Source: Croceibacterium_B sp963811255 (lineage in GTDB: Bacteria; Pseudomonadota; Alphaproteobacteria; Sphingomonadales; Sphingomonadaceae). Taken from it: 64,000 bases of DNA. A model generated the notes under the pieces. That model was not told the origin of the DNA and searched no databases. It saw only the letters and a program-made list of their open reading frames with translations. Made by a program: the position numbers and the translations under genes. Below are positions 27,931 through 36,100 of this stretch, in pieces. Numbering within the stretch: the first letter of the stretch is position 1; each line of letters opens with the position of its first letter. The DNA is taken from contig CAWEQI010000003.1 of assembly GCA_963811255.1 (NCBI GenBank), forward strand, positions 868,001-932,000. Reading direction: 5' to 3'.

Positions 27931-28633
27931 AGCTCGCGCCGTTGGCGTCGAGCGTGGCGCCGGTCATGCTCGGCGGGGCATCGAGGGCGCAGAACACCGC
28001 CATCGTAGCGATTTCCTGCGGTGTCGCCACGCGGCCGAGTGGGATGTCGGCCAGCAGCTCCTCGCCGCCGCGACTGGCGAGATAGTCCTCGGCCATTCCC
28101 GTCTGAGTGAAGCCGGGATTGATCGCGAAGCTGAGGATGCCGTGCGCGGCATAGGCGCGCGCGATGGTCTTGTGCAGCGCCAGCATCCCGCCTTTGGAGG
28201 CGGCATAGTGCCAATGCTCGGGGGAATCGCCGCGGTGCCCGGCGCGGCTGGCGACATGCACGATCCGGCCGGGCCGACCCTTCGAAAGCCAGTGGCGGAC
28301 GGCGAAGCGCGACAGTTGCGCCGCCGCGGTGAGATTGATCCGCAGCGTCTCCTCCCACGCGTCGAGCCAGGCGATGTCCGAGGCATCGAGCGGCACGGCC
28401 GCATAGATTCCGGCGTTGTTGACCAGCGCGTCGATCCGCCCGCCGGTGCGCTCGAGCGCTTCCTCCCACAGCACTTGCGGCGCCGGCGGGTCGGAGAAAT
28501 CGGCCGGGATCGTATCCGGATCGCCGGTCGGCCGCGACGAGTGGCCGATGACCGTCGCGCCGCGCGCCCGCAGCGCCTCGGCCGTCGCCTGGCCGATCCC
28601 GCGCGTGGAGCCGGTGAGGAGTATCATAGGCAT
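27920..28633 (-). CDS. Short-chain dehydrogenase/reductase
   Basis: A 237-residue NAD(P)-dependent classical SDR. The Rossmann motif TGSTRGIG is at about 7-14, NNAG at about 77, and the catalytic tetrad includes Ser in HVASRAGH and YAASK. The C-terminus GATLDANGASYVR is of the FabG type. AGGAGG lies 5 bases before ATG 28633. Substrate cannot be inferred. It leads the unit that contains prmA. Confidence 0.88.
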   Translation of the reverse strand: MPMILLTGSTRGIGQATAEALRARGATVIGHSSRPTGDPDTIPADFSDPPAPQVLWEEALERTGGRIDALVNNAGIYAAVPLDASDIAWLDAWEETLRINLTAAAQLSRFAVRHWLSKGRPGRIVHVASRAGHRGDSPEHWHYAASKGGMLALHKTIARAYAAHGILSFAINPGFTQTGMAEDYLASRGGEELLADIPLGRVATPQEIATMAVFCALDAPPSMTGATLDANGASYVR

Positions 28634-28753
28634 CGCCGCCTCCTAGCGGCCTTCGCGGTTGCGGGGAAGGGAAGGGCCCGTCCATGCGCTTGTTTCGCCC
28701 GCCACTTTCGCTAAGACCGTCGCCACTCATTCGAACCACCGGGGCAAACATCG

Positions 28754-29134
28754 ATGGCCGACCGCCCGCTCTCGCCGCATCTATCGATCTGGAAATGGGG
28801 CCCGCACATGCTGGTCTCGATCCTGCACCGCATCAGCGGCGACGGGATGGCGTTCGTCGCGCTGCCGGTGATGCTGTTCTGGCTCGGCGCCTTGGCCAGC
28901 GGACCCGACGCCTACGCCAGCTTCCAGCACATCGCGACGAGCTGGTATGGCTACGTTGTCCTGGTCGGCATCAGCTGGGCCTTCTTCAACCACTTGAGCT
29001 CGGGCATCCGCCATTTCGTGATGGACATCGGGGCCGGCTACGAAATTCACACCAACAAGCGCTGGTCGGTGGCGACCCCGATCATCGGCATCGCGCTCAC
29101 CGCCGCCTTCTGGGTGGCGATGATTTGGCTCTAG
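28754..29134 (+). CDS. sdhC: Succinate dehydrogenase cytochrome b556 subunit
   Basis: A 126-residue membrane anchor of complex II with three TM helices. The family signature RPLSPHLSIWKWGPHM lies at the N-terminus and SILHRISG begins TM1. The haem-ligand His is in HLSSGIRHFVMDIG. It is the first gene of sdhC-sdhD-sdhA, spaced 11 bp from sdhD. Confidence 0.95.
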   Translation: MADRPLSPHLSIWKWGPHMLVSILHRISGDGMAFVALPVMLFWLGALASGPDAYASFQHIATSWYGYVVLVGISWAFFNHLSSGIRHFVMDIGAGYEIHTNKRWSVATPIIGIALTAAFWVAMIWL

Positions 29135-29145
29135 GGGACGACGGG

Positions 29146-29553
29146 ATGGGCGACGGGACCGAAATCGGACGCGTGCGCGGGCTCGGCCCGGCGCACGAGG
29201 GCGAACACAGCTGGCTGCAGCAGCGCTTCACCGCGGTCGGCAATCTGCTGCTGATGGCCTTTGTGATCGCCTCGCTGTTCTGGCTGCCGGACCTCAGCTA
29301 CGGCACGCTGAGCGAGTGGCTGCACCATCCGGTGCCGGCGGTCGCGATCGCCCTTTTGGTGGTCAACGTGTTCTGGCACGCCCGGCTCGGGATCAACGAG
29401 ATGATTGGCGACTACGTGCACGAGGCGGGCAACAAGTTCGCCGCGGTGCTGCTGCTCAATTTCGCCTGGGCCGGCGGCACCGCCTATGGCCTGTTCTGCA
29501 TCGCGAAAGTCGCCTTTGCCGCCACGGCCGTTGCGAGTGGGGGAGCCGGCTAA
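29146..29553 (+). CDS. sdhD: Succinate dehydrogenase hydrophobic membrane anchor subunit
   Basis: A 135-residue three-helix anchor subunit of complex II. The start at 29146 yields MGDGTEIGRVRGLGPAHEG, the usual cytoplasmic leader with RGLG. The last helices contain HARLGINEMIGDYVHEAG, where the quinone/haem-proximal Tyr and His occur. Its TAA stop overlaps the sdhA ATG by 1 bp. Confidence 0.93.
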   Translation: MGDGTEIGRVRGLGPAHEGEHSWLQQRFTAVGNLLLMAFVIASLFWLPDLSYGTLSEWLHHPVPAVAIALLVVNVFWHARLGINEMIGDYVHEAGNKFAAVLLLNFAWAGGTAYGLFCIAKVAFAATAVASGGAG

Positions 29554-31416
29554 TGGCCAACGAAGCGCCGAAGACGCCGCCGACAACGCCGGGCGAACCG
29601 CGCGGCGGCAACACGCCCGCCTACCAGATCGTCGACCACACTTATGACGTGGTGGTCGTCGGCGCCGGCGGCTCGGGTCTGCGGGCGACGATGGGGGCCG
29701 CCGAAAGCGGGCTCAAGACTGCCTGCATCACCAAGGTGTTCCCGACCCGCAGCCACACCGTTGCGGCGCAAGGTGGGATCGCCGCCAGCCTCGGCAACAA
29801 CACCCCAGACCACTGGCAGTGGCACATGTACGATACCGTCAAAGGCTCCGACTGGCTCGGGGACCAGGACGCCATCGAATACATGGTCCGCGAAGCGCCG
29901 CACGCCGTCTACGAACTCGAGCACGCCGGGGTGCCGTTCAGCCGCAACGACGACGGGACGATCTACCAGCGCCCGTTCGGCGGGCACATGCAGAACATGG
30001 GCGAAGGCCCGCCGGTCCAGCGCACCTGCGCGGCGGCGGACCGCACCGGCCACGCGATGCTCCACGCGCTCTATCAGCAGAGCCTGAAGTACGACGCCGA
30101 CTTCTTCATCGAATACTTCGCCATCGACCTGATCATGGAGAACGGCGCCTGCCGCGGGGTGATCGCGCTATGCCTCGACGACGGCTCGATCCACCGTTTC
30201 CGCGCCCATGCGGTGGTGCTGGCGACCGGCGGCTATGGCCGCGCCTACTACACCTGCACCGGCGCGCACACGCAAACCGGCGACGGCAACGCCATGGTCC
30301 TGCGGGCGGGGCTGCCGCTGCAGGACATGGAATTCGTCCAGTTCCACCCGACCGGCATCTACGGCGCCGGCGTCCTGATCACCGAAGGCGCGCGAGGCGA
30401 GGGTGGGTACCTGACCAATTCCGAAGGCGAGCGTTTCATGGAGCGCTACGCGCCGAGCGCCAAGGACCTCGCCAGCCGCGACGTGGTCAGCCGTTCGATG
30501 GCGCTGGAGATCCGCGAGGGGCGCGGGGTCGGCCCGCACAAGGACCACATCTGGCTGCACCTCGACCACATCGACCCCAAGATCCTCCACGAGCGGCTGC
30601 CGGGCATCACCGAGAGCGGCAAGATCTTCGCCGGGAGTCGACCTAACTCGCCAACCGCTGCCGGTAGTGCCGACCGTGCATTACAACATGGGTGGCATTC
30701 CGACGAACTATCATGGCGAGGTCGTCACCATCGGCGCCGACGGCAACCCGGAAACGGTGGTGCCCGGGCTGTTCGCGGTCGGCGAGGCGGCGTGCGTTTC
30801 GGTGCATGGCGCCAACCGCCTCGGCTCGAACTCGCTGATCGATCTCGTCGTGTTCGGCCGCGCGGCCGGCCATCGCCTGCGCGAGACGGTCAAACCGAAC
30901 ACGGCGCACGAGCCGCTAGCCAAGGACAGCGCCGACTTCGCCCTCGGCCGCCTCGATCATTTCCGCAATGCCAAGGGCGGCACGAAGACCGCTGCGATCC
31001 GCACCAACATGCAGCGCTGCATGAGCGAACATGCCGCGGTGTTCCGCACCGGCGAAGTGATGGCCGAAGGCGTCGTCAAGCTCGGCGAGATCTTCAAATC
31101 GATGCAGGACGTGTCGGTCGCCGACCGTTCGCTGATCTGGAACAGCGACCTGGTCGAAACGCTCGAACTCGACAACTTGATGGCCCAGGCAATCGCGACG
31201 ATGAACGCGGCGAGCAACCGCGAGGAATCGCGCGGCGCCCACGCCCGCGAGGACTTCCCCGACCGCAACGACGCCGAGTGGATGAAGCACACCGCGATCT
31301 GGATGAACGGCTGGGGCGGCACCGGCGGCGACGTGCGGATCGATTACCGCCCGGTGCATGAGTACACGCTCACGGACGACGCCGAGTACATCAAGCCGAA
31401 GAAGCGGGTGTATTGA
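29553..31416 (+). CDS. sdhA: Succinate dehydrogenase flavoprotein subunit, with an apparent +1 frameshift
   Basis: The flavoprotein of complex II, about 620 residues when one extra base around 30633-30636 is removed. The first frame carries the FAD motif VVVGAGGSGLRAT, the flavin-linked His region RSHTVAAQGG, and the catalytic blocks to the KIFAG element. The second frame resumes exactly at VDLTRQPLPVVPTVHYNMGG. It then continues through GLFAVGEAACVSVHGANRLG to the terminal KPKKRVY. As written, a homopolymer GGG followed by A shifts the frame and the protein would be truncated or garbled. No sdhB follows; it must be elsewhere. A base-calling error is more likely than loss of a core TCA enzyme. 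Confidence 0.95.
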
Positions 31417-31451
31417 GCCGATCCCATCGCGCACCGGGGGCGGAGTACGCA

Positions 31452-32162
31452 ATGCGTTTCCTTTGCTCATGCGCCGTTTGGTTCGCCGCGCTCGCTTTCT
31501 TCGCAGCAGCGCCGGCGCTTGCGCAAACCCCGCCCCCCTGGCTCGCCGGCACCTACAACGCCAGCGAGCCGGACGTCGCCGCCCACCTGCGGCTCCAGCC
31601 GGACGGGCGCTTCGAATATGCGCTCCGCTACGGCACTATCGACGAGACGTCGCAGGGGAGCTGGACGGCCGAGAACGGCACGGTCGTGCTCACCAGCGAT
31701 CCGGTTACGCCGCCGGCTTTCGATCTCGTCGGCACTCAAACCGGCACAGGCGGGACGCTCGAGGTCAGCCTCGATACGCCCGCGCAATGGCCGGCGCAGC
31801 TGTTCTCGGTTTTTCTGCAGGAGCCGGACGGCACCGTCTCGCAAGTCCCGTTCGCCGAAGGACCGCTGAACATTCCGATGACCCGCGGAAACCTTCCGAC
31901 GAAAATCGCGGTCGTGTTCCCGGTTTACCAACTCGCCTCCAGGCCGTACCCCATTCCTCCTGGCGCCCGCGCGATGCACTTCCGTTTCGTGCCGAACGAC
32001 CTCGGCAAAGTGGCCTTCGACCACCTGCGCCTGACACGCGCCGGCGACGCGTTCGTGCTCAATCGTTTCGACCGCTTCCTCCGCTTCCGCAAGCAAGCGT
32101 CGGCGGCCGCACCCGCGGCGGACGAGCCGCCGGATGGCACCGGGGCGCCTCCCGCGCGTTGA
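31452..32162 (+). CDS. Exported hypothetical protein
   Basis: A 236-residue protein with a Sec signal (hydrophobic core after MRFLCSCAVWF, cleavage near ALAQ). The mature part is beta-rich: GTYNASEPDVAAHLRLQPDG, then YGTIDETSQGSWTAENGTV, which resembles small lipocalin-like or META-type stability folds. A Pro/Ala-rich tail follows. I do not recognise the family. It starts 35 bp after sdhA behind GGGGCGGAG and is followed 6 bp later by the DUF202 gene. Confidence 0.75.
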   Translation: MRFLCSCAVWFAALAFFAAAPALAQTPPPWLAGTYNASEPDVAAHLRLQPDGRFEYALRYGTIDETSQGSWTAENGTVVLTSDPVTPPAFDLVGTQTGTGGTLEVSLDTPAQWPAQLFSVFLQEPDGTVSQVPFAEGPLNIPMTRGNLPTKIAVVFPVYQLASRPYPIPPGARAMHFRFVPNDLGKVAFDHLRLTRAGDAFVLNRFDRFLRFRKQASAAAPAADEPPDGTGAPPAR

Positions 32163-32168
32163 AGGCGA

Positions 32169-32609
32169 ATGGCGGGCAAGCTCGAGCAGAAGGCCGTCGA
32201 GGCGGAGGAGGATCTAGCCGACAGCGCGGAAACCCTCGTCGGCAGTGCGTTGGCGCAGGAGGACAGCGCCGACCGCCGCACGCGATTCGCCGCCGACCGT
32301 ACGCTGCTCGCCGCTGAGCGGACTTACGCCGCGTGGATGCGCACCGGGCTGGCGGCACTTGCAGCGGGCATCGGCGCCAAGGCGCTGCTCGAGAATCTCG
32401 TCACGCCGTGGCTCGTGCTGGCCAGCTCGATCGTGCTGATCGTGTTCGCCGAGTTCTGCTTCGTCGCCGGCGTGTGGCGCGAGCTGACCGGCAACGTCGC
32501 GCCGCCCGAACCGAAGACGCGACGGTTCCCGGCCTGGCTGCTGATCGTGTTCAACGGTTTCCTCGTTCTGCTCGGCATCGCCGTGCTGGTCGGCATCCTC
32601 ACTCGCTGA
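32169..32609 (+). CDS. DUF202 domain membrane protein
   Basis: A 146-residue inner-membrane protein of the YidH/DUF202 type. A charged N-terminal region is followed by the family motif FAADRTLLAAERTYAAWMRT and three TM helices (about 60-78, 82-102, 120-142). Function of the family is unknown. It probably shares a transcript with the preceding exported protein and converges on the Rrf2 gene. Confidence 0.87.
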   Translation: MAGKLEQKAVEAEEDLADSAETLVGSALAQEDSADRRTRFAADRTLLAAERTYAAWMRTGLAALAAGIGAKALLENLVTPWLVLASSIVLIVFAEFCFVAGVWRELTGNVAPPEPKTRRFPAWLLIVFNGFLVLLGIAVLVGILTR

Positions 32610-32640
32610 TCTTGCCGCCGTTCCGACGAGCGCGGGGCCG

Positions 32641-33078
32641 CTAGGCGGCAGCCGTCGCTTCAAGACGTCTGACGAAAGCCTTCCGCTCGGGTACGAGATC
32701 GCGCAGGGTGACGCCGTCGAGGTGCTGGAGGAACGCTTCGAGCGCGCCGGACAGCGCCGGTTTCAGCGCGCACAGCCCGTTGACAGCGCACCCGCTGCCG
32801 GCGGCGAAGCAGCCGACGAAGCTCTCGAGGTTTTCGAACCGGCGTACGACGTCGCCGACCACGATGGCCTTGGCCGGACGGGCCAGCCGCATGCCGCCGC
32901 CGCGCCCGCGAAAGGTTTGGACAAAACCTTCGGCCTGCAGGTGCTGGACGACCTTGGCCAGGTGATTGCGCGAGATGCCGTAGCGCCGGGCGATATCATC
33001 GACCGACATCTGCTCCTTGCCGGCGGCCAGGGCCATCAGCACCCGAAGAGCATAGTCGGTGTGGAGGCTCAACTGCAT
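32641..33078 (-). CDS. Rrf2-family regulator, NsrR-like iron-sulfur sensor
   Basis: A 145-residue wHTH regulator. The start is ATG 33078 (MQLSLHTDYALRVLMAL); a TTG one codon upstream is less likely. The Rrf2 HTH is clear (SVDDIARRYGISRNHLAKVV), with GFVQTFRGRGGGMRLARP as the wing. Three cysteines in VGCFAAGSGCAVNGLCALK match the spaced triad that ligates the NO-sensitive cluster in NsrR. It is divergent from a truncated globin and a YeaR-like gene, both typical nitric-oxide-response functions. IscR is a less likely alternative because no isc genes are present. Confidence 0.87.
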   Translation of the reverse strand: MQLSLHTDYALRVLMALAAGKEQMSVDDIARRYGISRNHLAKVVQHLQAEGFVQTFRGRGGGMRLARPAKAIVVGDVVRRFENLESFVGCFAAGSGCAVNGLCALKPALSGALEAFLQHLDGVTLRDLVPERKAFVRRLEATAAA

Positions 33079-33087
33079 CAAAAAGAG

Positions 33088-33110
33088 GTATATCAGATGT
33101 TGATTTATAC
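33088..33110. promoter_or_regulatory. AT-rich imperfect dyad, candidate Rrf2/NsrR operator
   Basis: In the 81-bp divergent gap, GTATA (33088-33092) and TCA pair with TGA and TATAC (33106-33110) around GATGT, with two unpaired T on the right. It is strikingly AT-rich for this genome and lies immediately upstream of the regulator start. The position could control both directions. Assignment to the Rrf2 protein is inference. Confidence 0.5.
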
Positions 33111-33159
33111 GGCAACGCCGTTTAATCGGTATCTCAATAGCCCATTAAACGAGTCGCCG

Positions 33160-33660
33160 ATGTCCACTGCAGCCGCCCAGTCCCGCACCGCCGACGCCGA
33201 GGTTCGCTCTCACGCCGCGCAAAAGCGCGCCGAGAAGAGGGCCGCTGCCGAGGGGATCGGTGTCGACGCCGCCCACATCGACCGCTTCGTCGAGGCATTC
33301 TACGGCAAAGTCCGCGATGACGAGCTGCTCGGCCCGATTTTCGCCGAACGCATCGCCGCCTGGCCGCCACACCTCGCCAGAATGAAAGCCTTCTGGCGCT
33401 CCGTGCTGCACAACTCGGGCGAGTTCGCCGGCAATCCGATGCTCAAGCACATCGCCATCCCCGGCCTCGACCTGACCCATTTCAGCCGTTGGCTCGAGCT
33501 GTTCTACGCCACCTTGCGCGAGCTCGAACCAACCTCCGAGGCGACCGCGCTGGTCGGCGAGCGCGCGCGGATGATCGCCGACAGCCTCCTCACCGGATAC
33601 GTCATGCAGCGCGAGGGCCTTTCCGGCGGTCGCGCAGGAAAGGATCTCCCCCATGTCTGA
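33160..33660 (+). CDS. Group III truncated haemoglobin
   Basis: A 166-residue protein whose residues about 35-150 match group III truncated globins: FVEAFYGKVRDDELLGPIF, then WPPHLARMKAFWRSVLHNSG, then KHIAIPGLDLTHFSRWLELF. His residues in the KHIAIPGLDLTHF region include the proximal haem ligand. Such globins deal with NO or oxygen chemistry in the cytoplasm. The ATG at 33160 is used; an upstream in-frame ATG at 33097 would lie in the operator. It is the first gene of a three-gene unit and overlaps the next by 8 bp. Confidence 0.87.
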   Translation: MSTAAAQSRTADAEVRSHAAQKRAEKRAAAEGIGVDAAHIDRFVEAFYGKVRDDELLGPIFAERIAAWPPHLARMKAFWRSVLHNSGEFAGNPMLKHIAIPGLDLTHFSRWLELFYATLRELEPTSEATALVGERARMIADSLLTGYVMQREGLSGGRAGKDLPHV

Positions 33661-34126
33661 AGCTCTCCGCAAGCAAACCCCTCTCACCGAAGCGCCGGTG
33701 CGCGATGCCGCTACCGATCTGCTGCCGCCGATTCGTCGGGCCGAGGTCAACGACAACGAAACCGCCGCCAGGCTGCAGAGCGGCGAGCAGCGCCTTTTCG
33801 AGATTCCCGCACGCATCTGGTGGTCGATGATCGTGCTTTACGGCCTCTTCCTGGCGACCATGTTCGCCGCGACCGGTGGCGGCTACGCCACGCTCGTGCT
33901 CGTCGTCGCGACCGGTTTCGTGGCGATGTTTTTCGGCACCGCTAGGGCCACGCTCAACCATGGTCCGGTGCAGCCGCGCAGTCCTCTCGATGGGGGCGAC
34001 CGCTTGCTGCCGACACTCTATGGCGCGCTGCGCGAACGCGAGGTGGCGGTGCAGATGCTGATCGTCCCGGCGTGCGTCGCCTTCTTCGGCTTCGCCATCC
34101 TCCTCATCCGCATGTGGGTCGGATGA
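33653..34126 (+). CDS. Hypothetical membrane protein of the globin operon
   Basis: A 157-residue protein. The first 50 residues are hydrophilic. Two adjacent TM helices follow (about 57-96, IWWSMIVLYGLFLATMFAAT and the next), and a third at the C-terminus (about 135-155). The loop HGPVQPRSPLDGGDRLLP is the most distinctive feature. No family is recognised with confidence. It overlaps the globin gene by 8 bp and the YeaR-like gene by ATGA, so it is likely part of the same NO response. Confidence 0.75.
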   Translation: MSEALRKQTPLTEAPVRDAATDLLPPIRRAEVNDNETAARLQSGEQRLFEIPARIWWSMIVLYGLFLATMFAATGGGYATLVLVVATGFVAMFFGTARATLNHGPVQPRSPLDGGDRLLPTLYGALREREVAVQMLIVPACVAFFGFAILLIRMWVG

Positions 34127-34431
34127 TAGCGGACGGGTACCCGACCGCGTCGCGCGGCGAGCTGCCGTTGGGGAGCGTCGTATACCGCACGATTGGGCCG
34201 TTCGGCGCGCAAAACCTCCCCGCCGGCTTGCGCGCCGAACATCGGCTCAAGGAAGGCACATGGGGCCTGCTTGAGCTTTCCGAAGGAACACTGCGGTTCG
34301 TGTGGGACGATGATGCGGGCGGCAGCGACGAGCTGACCGCTCCCGCAAGATTCGTCGTGCCGCCGCAAGTGCCGCATCATGTCGAGACCGATGCCCCCTT
34401 CGAGCTGACGATCGCCTTCTACCGCGTCTAG
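34123..34431 (+). CDS. DUF1971 (YeaR/TehB-like cupin) protein
   Basis: A 102-residue single cupin-type domain. The pattern is PLGSVVYRTIGPFGAQNLPA, AEHRLKEGTWGLLELSEGTL and PQVPHHVETDAPFELTIAF. The His residues in AEHR and HH are candidate metal ligands. In Escherichia coli, yeaR is induced by nitrate/NO and controlled in part by NsrR, which fits the divergent Rrf2 gene here. It overlaps the membrane protein gene by ATGA and the convergent oxidase gene by 4 bp. Confidence 0.85.
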   Translation: MIADGYPTASRGELPLGSVVYRTIGPFGAQNLPAGLRAEHRLKEGTWGLLELSEGTLRFVWDDDAGGSDELTAPARFVVPPQVPHHVETDAPFELTIAFYRV

Positions 34432-35594
34432 CGCCGGCGCAGGTTGTCGCGGGTGAGTTGGGCGACGCTGGTCTTGCCCATCAGCTTCATGTCGCGGACG
34501 ATCTCGGCTTCGAGAATCCCCAGCGCGCGCTCGACGCCCGGCTGGCCGGCCGCCGCGAGGGCGTAAAGATAGAGGCGGCCGCCCGAAACCGCCGTTGCGC
34601 CCAGGCTGAGCGCCTTCAACACATGCGTGCCGCGGCGTACGCCTCCGTCGAGGATCACCTCGATCCGGTCGCCGACCGCATCGACGATCTCGGCCAACTG
34701 GTCGAACGGCGCGCGGGCCCCGTCGAGCTGGCGGCCGCCGTGGTTCGAGAGGAAGATGGCATCGACGCCCATGTCGGCCGCGCGGCGGGCGTCGCCGACG
34801 GACATCACGCCCTTGAGCGCGAACTTGCCGCCCCAGTCGTTGCGCAGCTTTTCGGCCGCCGCCCAGTCCATCGTCTGGTCGAGCATCTCGCTGAAGTACG
34901 ACTGGATCGAGGCAGCGACGTTGCTGCCGGCGGCGACGTGCTTTTCGAGGTTGGGCAACGAGAACTTCTCGCGGAACAGATAATCGAGCGCCCAGCGTGG
35001 CTTGCTCGCATAGCTGAACGCGCTGGCCGGGGTGATCCGCGGCGGGCTGGTGAAGCCGGTACGTAAACAGCGTTCGCGGTTGCCGCCGACGATTGTGTCC
35101 ACGGTCAGCGCCACAGCGTCGAACTTCGCCGCTTTGGCCGCTTCGAGCAGCGCCGCGTTCAGCCCGCGATCCTTGTGGTAGTAGTACTGCAGCATCTTCG
35201 GCCCGGAGAACTTCGCCCCGATCTCCTCGATGCTCACGCTGGCGAGGCTCGAGATGCCGAACCATACGCCGAACTTTTCCGCCGCCGCGGCGACCGCGCG
35301 CTCGCCCTGCCAATGGAACAGCCGCTGCAGCGCCGTCGGGCTGAGCATCAGCGGCAGGCGGGTCTTTCGCCCGAGCACGGTGACCGAGGTATCGATCGAG
35401 TCGACGTTCACCAGCACGTCGGGCACCAGATCGGTCTCGTCGAAGGCGGTGGTGTTGCGCGCCTTGGTCGCCTCGTCGTCGCCGCCGCCGTCGATGTAGT
35501 GGAACACAGGGAACGGCAGCCGGCGCGCCGCAAGCTCGCGGAAATCCGCGACGTTATGGCAGTCCGCCAGCGATCTCACCCGTCCGATTTTCAT
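34428..35594 (-). CDS. FMN-dependent alpha-hydroxy-acid dehydrogenase/oxidase (LldD-like)
   Basis: A 388-residue TIM-barrel flavoprotein of the L-lactate dehydrogenase/glycolate oxidase family. Blocks include FHYIDGGGDDE, LPLMLSPTALQRLFH, LTVDTIVGGNRERCLR, the catalytic-base motif SNHGGRQLDGA and the FMN-phosphate site LDGGVRRGTHVLKAL. The quinone-linked membrane enzyme LldD is the closest named relative, but the 2-hydroxy acid used cannot be specified. It is a single gene, convergent with the YeaR-like gene. Confidence 0.9.
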   Translation of the reverse strand: MKIGRVRSLADCHNVADFRELAARRLPFPVFHYIDGGGDDEATKARNTTAFDETDLVPDVLVNVDSIDTSVTVLGRKTRLPLMLSPTALQRLFHWQGERAVAAAAEKFGVWFGISSLASVSIEEIGAKFSGPKMLQYYYHKDRGLNAALLEAAKAAKFDAVALTVDTIVGGNRERCLRTGFTSPPRITPASAFSYASKPRWALDYLFREKFSLPNLEKHVAAGSNVAASIQSYFSEMLDQTMDWAAAEKLRNDWGGKFALKGVMSVGDARRAADMGVDAIFLSNHGGRQLDGARAPFDQLAEIVDAVGDRIEVILDGGVRRGTHVLKALSLGATAVSGGRLYLYALAAAGQPGVERALGILEAEIVRDMKLMGKTSVAQLTRDNLRRR

Positions 35595-35660
35595 CTCTGC
35601 CAGGTGATAGCGGGCGCGGGGGATTTGCCAAGCACAGGGCGTTCATCGGCAATTCAGATT

Positions 35661-35697
35661 ACGAGTGTAGTCGTTATGCTGACAAATGTAGTCGTTA
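35661..35697. promoter_or_regulatory. Tandem BlaI-type operator upstream of blaI-blaR1
   Basis: Two near-identical 16-mers (35661-35676 and 35682-35697) share TGTAGTCGTTA and differ at two positions. They are spaced 21 bp apart, i.e. two helical turns. The second contains ACAAATGT, matching the ACA-nn-TGT core known for BlaI/MecI/CopY operators. They end 13 bp before the blaI ATG and probably overlap its promoter, so autoregulation is expected. Confidence 0.65.
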
Positions 35698-35710
35698 AGG
35701 GAGGCGCGTC

Positions 35711-36100
35711 ATGGCCGATCCGGCCGACGAACCGGGCGAACGCATCAGCGAAGCCGAATACGCGGTGATGGAGACCTTATGGGAAGCGAGCCCGCTGACC
35801 GCCGCCGAAGTAAGCGATCGGGTCGCCCCCGAGCGCGGCTGGAGCCTCGCCACGGTCAAGACGCTGCTCTCGCGGCTGGTGGCCAAGAAGGCGGTGAGCA
35901 CCGAGCCCGACGGGCGCCGCTTCCTCTATTCGCCGCTAGTCGAGCGCACCGACTACGTCGGCAGCGAATCGCGCAAGCTGGTTGATCGCCTGTTCGGCGG
36001 CCGCGCTGCGCCGCTGCTGGCCCATCTGGTCGAATCCGAAGCGCTCAGCGAGGAGGACATCGCGGAGATCGAGCGGCTGATCCAGGAGCTCAAGAAATGA
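35711..36100 (+). CDS. blaI: BlaI/MecI/CopY family repressor
   Basis: A 129-residue winged-helix repressor (ISEAEYAVMETLWEASPLTAA, then SLATVKTLLSRLVAKKAVST, then a C-terminal dimerisation helix pair). AAGGGAGG precedes the ATG. In BlaI/BlaR1 systems the repressor is cleaved when the partner metalloprotease is activated. Here it overlaps blaR1 by ATGA. No beta-lactamase gene is adjacent, so the regulated target is unknown and may include only this operon. Confidence 0.9.
   Translation: MADPADEPGERISEAEYAVMETLWEASPLTAAEVSDRVAPERGWSLATVKTLLSRLVAKKAVSTEPDGRRFLYSPLVERTDYVGSESRKLVDRLFGGRAAPLLAHLVESEALSEEDIAEIERLIQELKK

Noticed and set aside
35661..35697. Direct repeats as a possible att site
   Set aside because: Spacing of two helical turns and the ACA-nn-TGT core before blaI fit a repressor operator; no integrase is nearby.
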